From NCBI RefSeq assembly GCF_005876835.1, contig NZ_PPSW01000006.1:1-64000 (forward strand): DNA of 64,000 nucleotides, in the 5' to 3' direction. The notes beneath the pieces are model-generated. The model ran no database searches. It was not told where the DNA came from and saw only the letters and a list, made by a program, of their open reading frames with translations. This document shows, one piece after another, positions 63,421-64,000 of the stretch. This stretch comes from Pseudoalteromonas phenolica. GTDB lineage: Bacteria; Pseudomonadota; Gammaproteobacteria; Enterobacterales; Alteromonadaceae. A program made the position numbers and the translations under genes. Position 1 is the first letter of the stretch; each line of letters starts with the position of its first letter.

Positions 63421-64000
63421 ATGATTAAAAGAGCGCTCTTTGTTCCAAACAAAATAATGCTCGGCTTAGCGGCCACAGTTGCTGTAACAAGTGCAAATGT
63501 TTCAGCTGCAAGTTTCCAAGTCGGTGATTTTGACATCACATTCGATTCAACATTTTCATACGGTCAAAGTATTCGTGTAGAAGATCGCGACTTCCAATAT
63601 ATTGGTAAAAGTAACCACCCAAGGTTTGATTGGTCTGGTTATAATGCAGGTCTTGGTAATACAAAGTATGGCTCTTCACAAGTTTGGGCTCAGCCTGGCG
63701 CTTATTCAAATAATGGCGACGCTGGTAACCTGAACTTTGATTCTGGTGACACTTTTTCCCAACTAATTAAAGGTACTCACGATTTCGGTATCTCTAAAGA
63801 TAACTGGGGTATTTTCTCGCGCTTTATGTATTTTAAAGATTTCGCGATGGAAGATGGCGATTTTGCATACACCAACCCAGTATCAGGTAAAAAAGTAGAT
63901 CCTTGTGCTGATAAACAAACTAAAGAGCAGGTATGTTCTGATGTACGTTTATTAGATGCTTTCATTTGGGCTGACTTTGATTTAAATGATGGTCAAAACC
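63421..64000 (+). CDS. DUF1302 family outer-membrane protein (5' part, cut by the window end)
   Basis: The first 193 codons of a longer gene. A signal peptide ('LGLAATVAVTSANVSA') leads to 'FQVGDFDITFDSTFSYGQSIRVEDRDF', and the periodic aromatic pattern suggests a beta-barrel. DUF1302 proteins are usually ~600 aa, are encoded with a DUF1329 lipoprotein, and are linked in some bacteria to growth on steroid or lipid substrates. The reading frame is open to position 64000. GGGGG lies ahead of the ATG. Confidence 0.8.
   Translation, partial: MIKRALFVPNKIMLGLAATVAVTSANVSAASFQVGDFDITFDSTFSYGQSIRVEDRDFQYIGKSNHPRFDWSGYNAGLGNTKYGSSQVWAQPGAYSNNGDAGNLNFDSGDTFSQLIKGTHDFGISKDNWGIFSRFMYFKDFAMEDGDFAYTNPVSGKKVDPCADKQTKEQVCSDVRLLDAFIWADFDLNDGQN

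Overview
The window looks like a chromosomal segment of a marine gammaproteobacterium of the Alteromonadales, most likely Pseudoalteromonas or a close relative. The basis is inference from gene content: an N-acetylglucosamine (GlcNAc) cluster with a LacI-type regulator plus nagK, nagA, nagX and nagB; a FabY-type ketoacyl synthase; a proQ-prc block; tusDCBE; pepN followed by a DUF2835 gene; and many exported peptidases. Base composition is moderately AT-rich. There is no rRNA, CRISPR array, prophage or complete insertion sequence. The 61 intact genes, one cut-off gene and one pseudogene are densely packed on both strands.

Layout. 1-10.8 kb: an AraC regulator divergent from an aldehyde dehydrogenase; an M14-type zinc hydrolase; a membrane protein; a solute-binding protein; a TerB-like protein; a GlxA-type regulator divergent from fabY; rlmI; and an HD hydrolase. 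10.8-17.1 kb: the amino-sugar regulon, with a LacI-family regulator, nagK-nagA-nagX and nagB. Three palindromes of the form TGACANCGNTGTCA tie this region together. 17.2-26.1 kb: nudC-metC, a membrane-anchored ECF sigma factor overlapping an alpha/beta hydrolase, ybaK, a membrane/leucine-rich-repeat-like protein, a beta-propeller phytase, and a VOC-family gene broken by two frameshifts. 26.2-34.2 kb: tRNA-Pro(GGG), a dGTPase, a Bax-like glucosaminidase, an AraC regulator with azlCD, a 100-bp repeat pair, and asnB.

34.4-42.7 kb: a pyroglutamate operon (pxpB-pxpC-DUF969-DUF979-pcp, with no pxpA in the window), an exported M17 aminopeptidase, a secreted MsrA-thioredoxin-MsrB fusion and a GAF-GGDEF protein. 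42.7-54.4 kb: two tRNA-Val(GAC), a DUF3080 lipoprotein and MATE pump, ribE, a fructosamine-kinase-like protein with a substituted catalytic residue, a pair of exported amidohydrolases (the second lacking its metal site), tusDCBE, a BI-1 family protein and two tRNA-Ser(TGA). 54.5-64 kb: msrC, a small acidic protein, proQ, prc, an NhaC-type antiporter, pepN, a DUF2835 gene, and the start of a DUF1302 outer-membrane gene that runs off the window.

The genes suggest a heterotroph living on chitin-derived amino sugars, peptides and phosphorylated organic matter. GlcNAc is phosphorylated (NagK), deacetylated (NagA) and deaminated (NagB) under one repressor. Pyroglutamyl peptides are trimmed by Pcp next to a dedicated transporter and 5-oxoprolinase subunits. 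Three methionine-sulfoxide reductase modules (MsrA, MsrB, MsrC) point to oxidative-damage repair in both the periplasm and the cytoplasm.

I saw no clearly new multi-gene defence or secretion system. The most interesting items are the membrane-tethered sigma factor with its hydrolase partner; the operator-terminator unit upstream of the nag regulator, which may encode a short RNA; the active/degenerate amidohydrolase pair; the missing pxpA; and a miniature inverted-repeat family.
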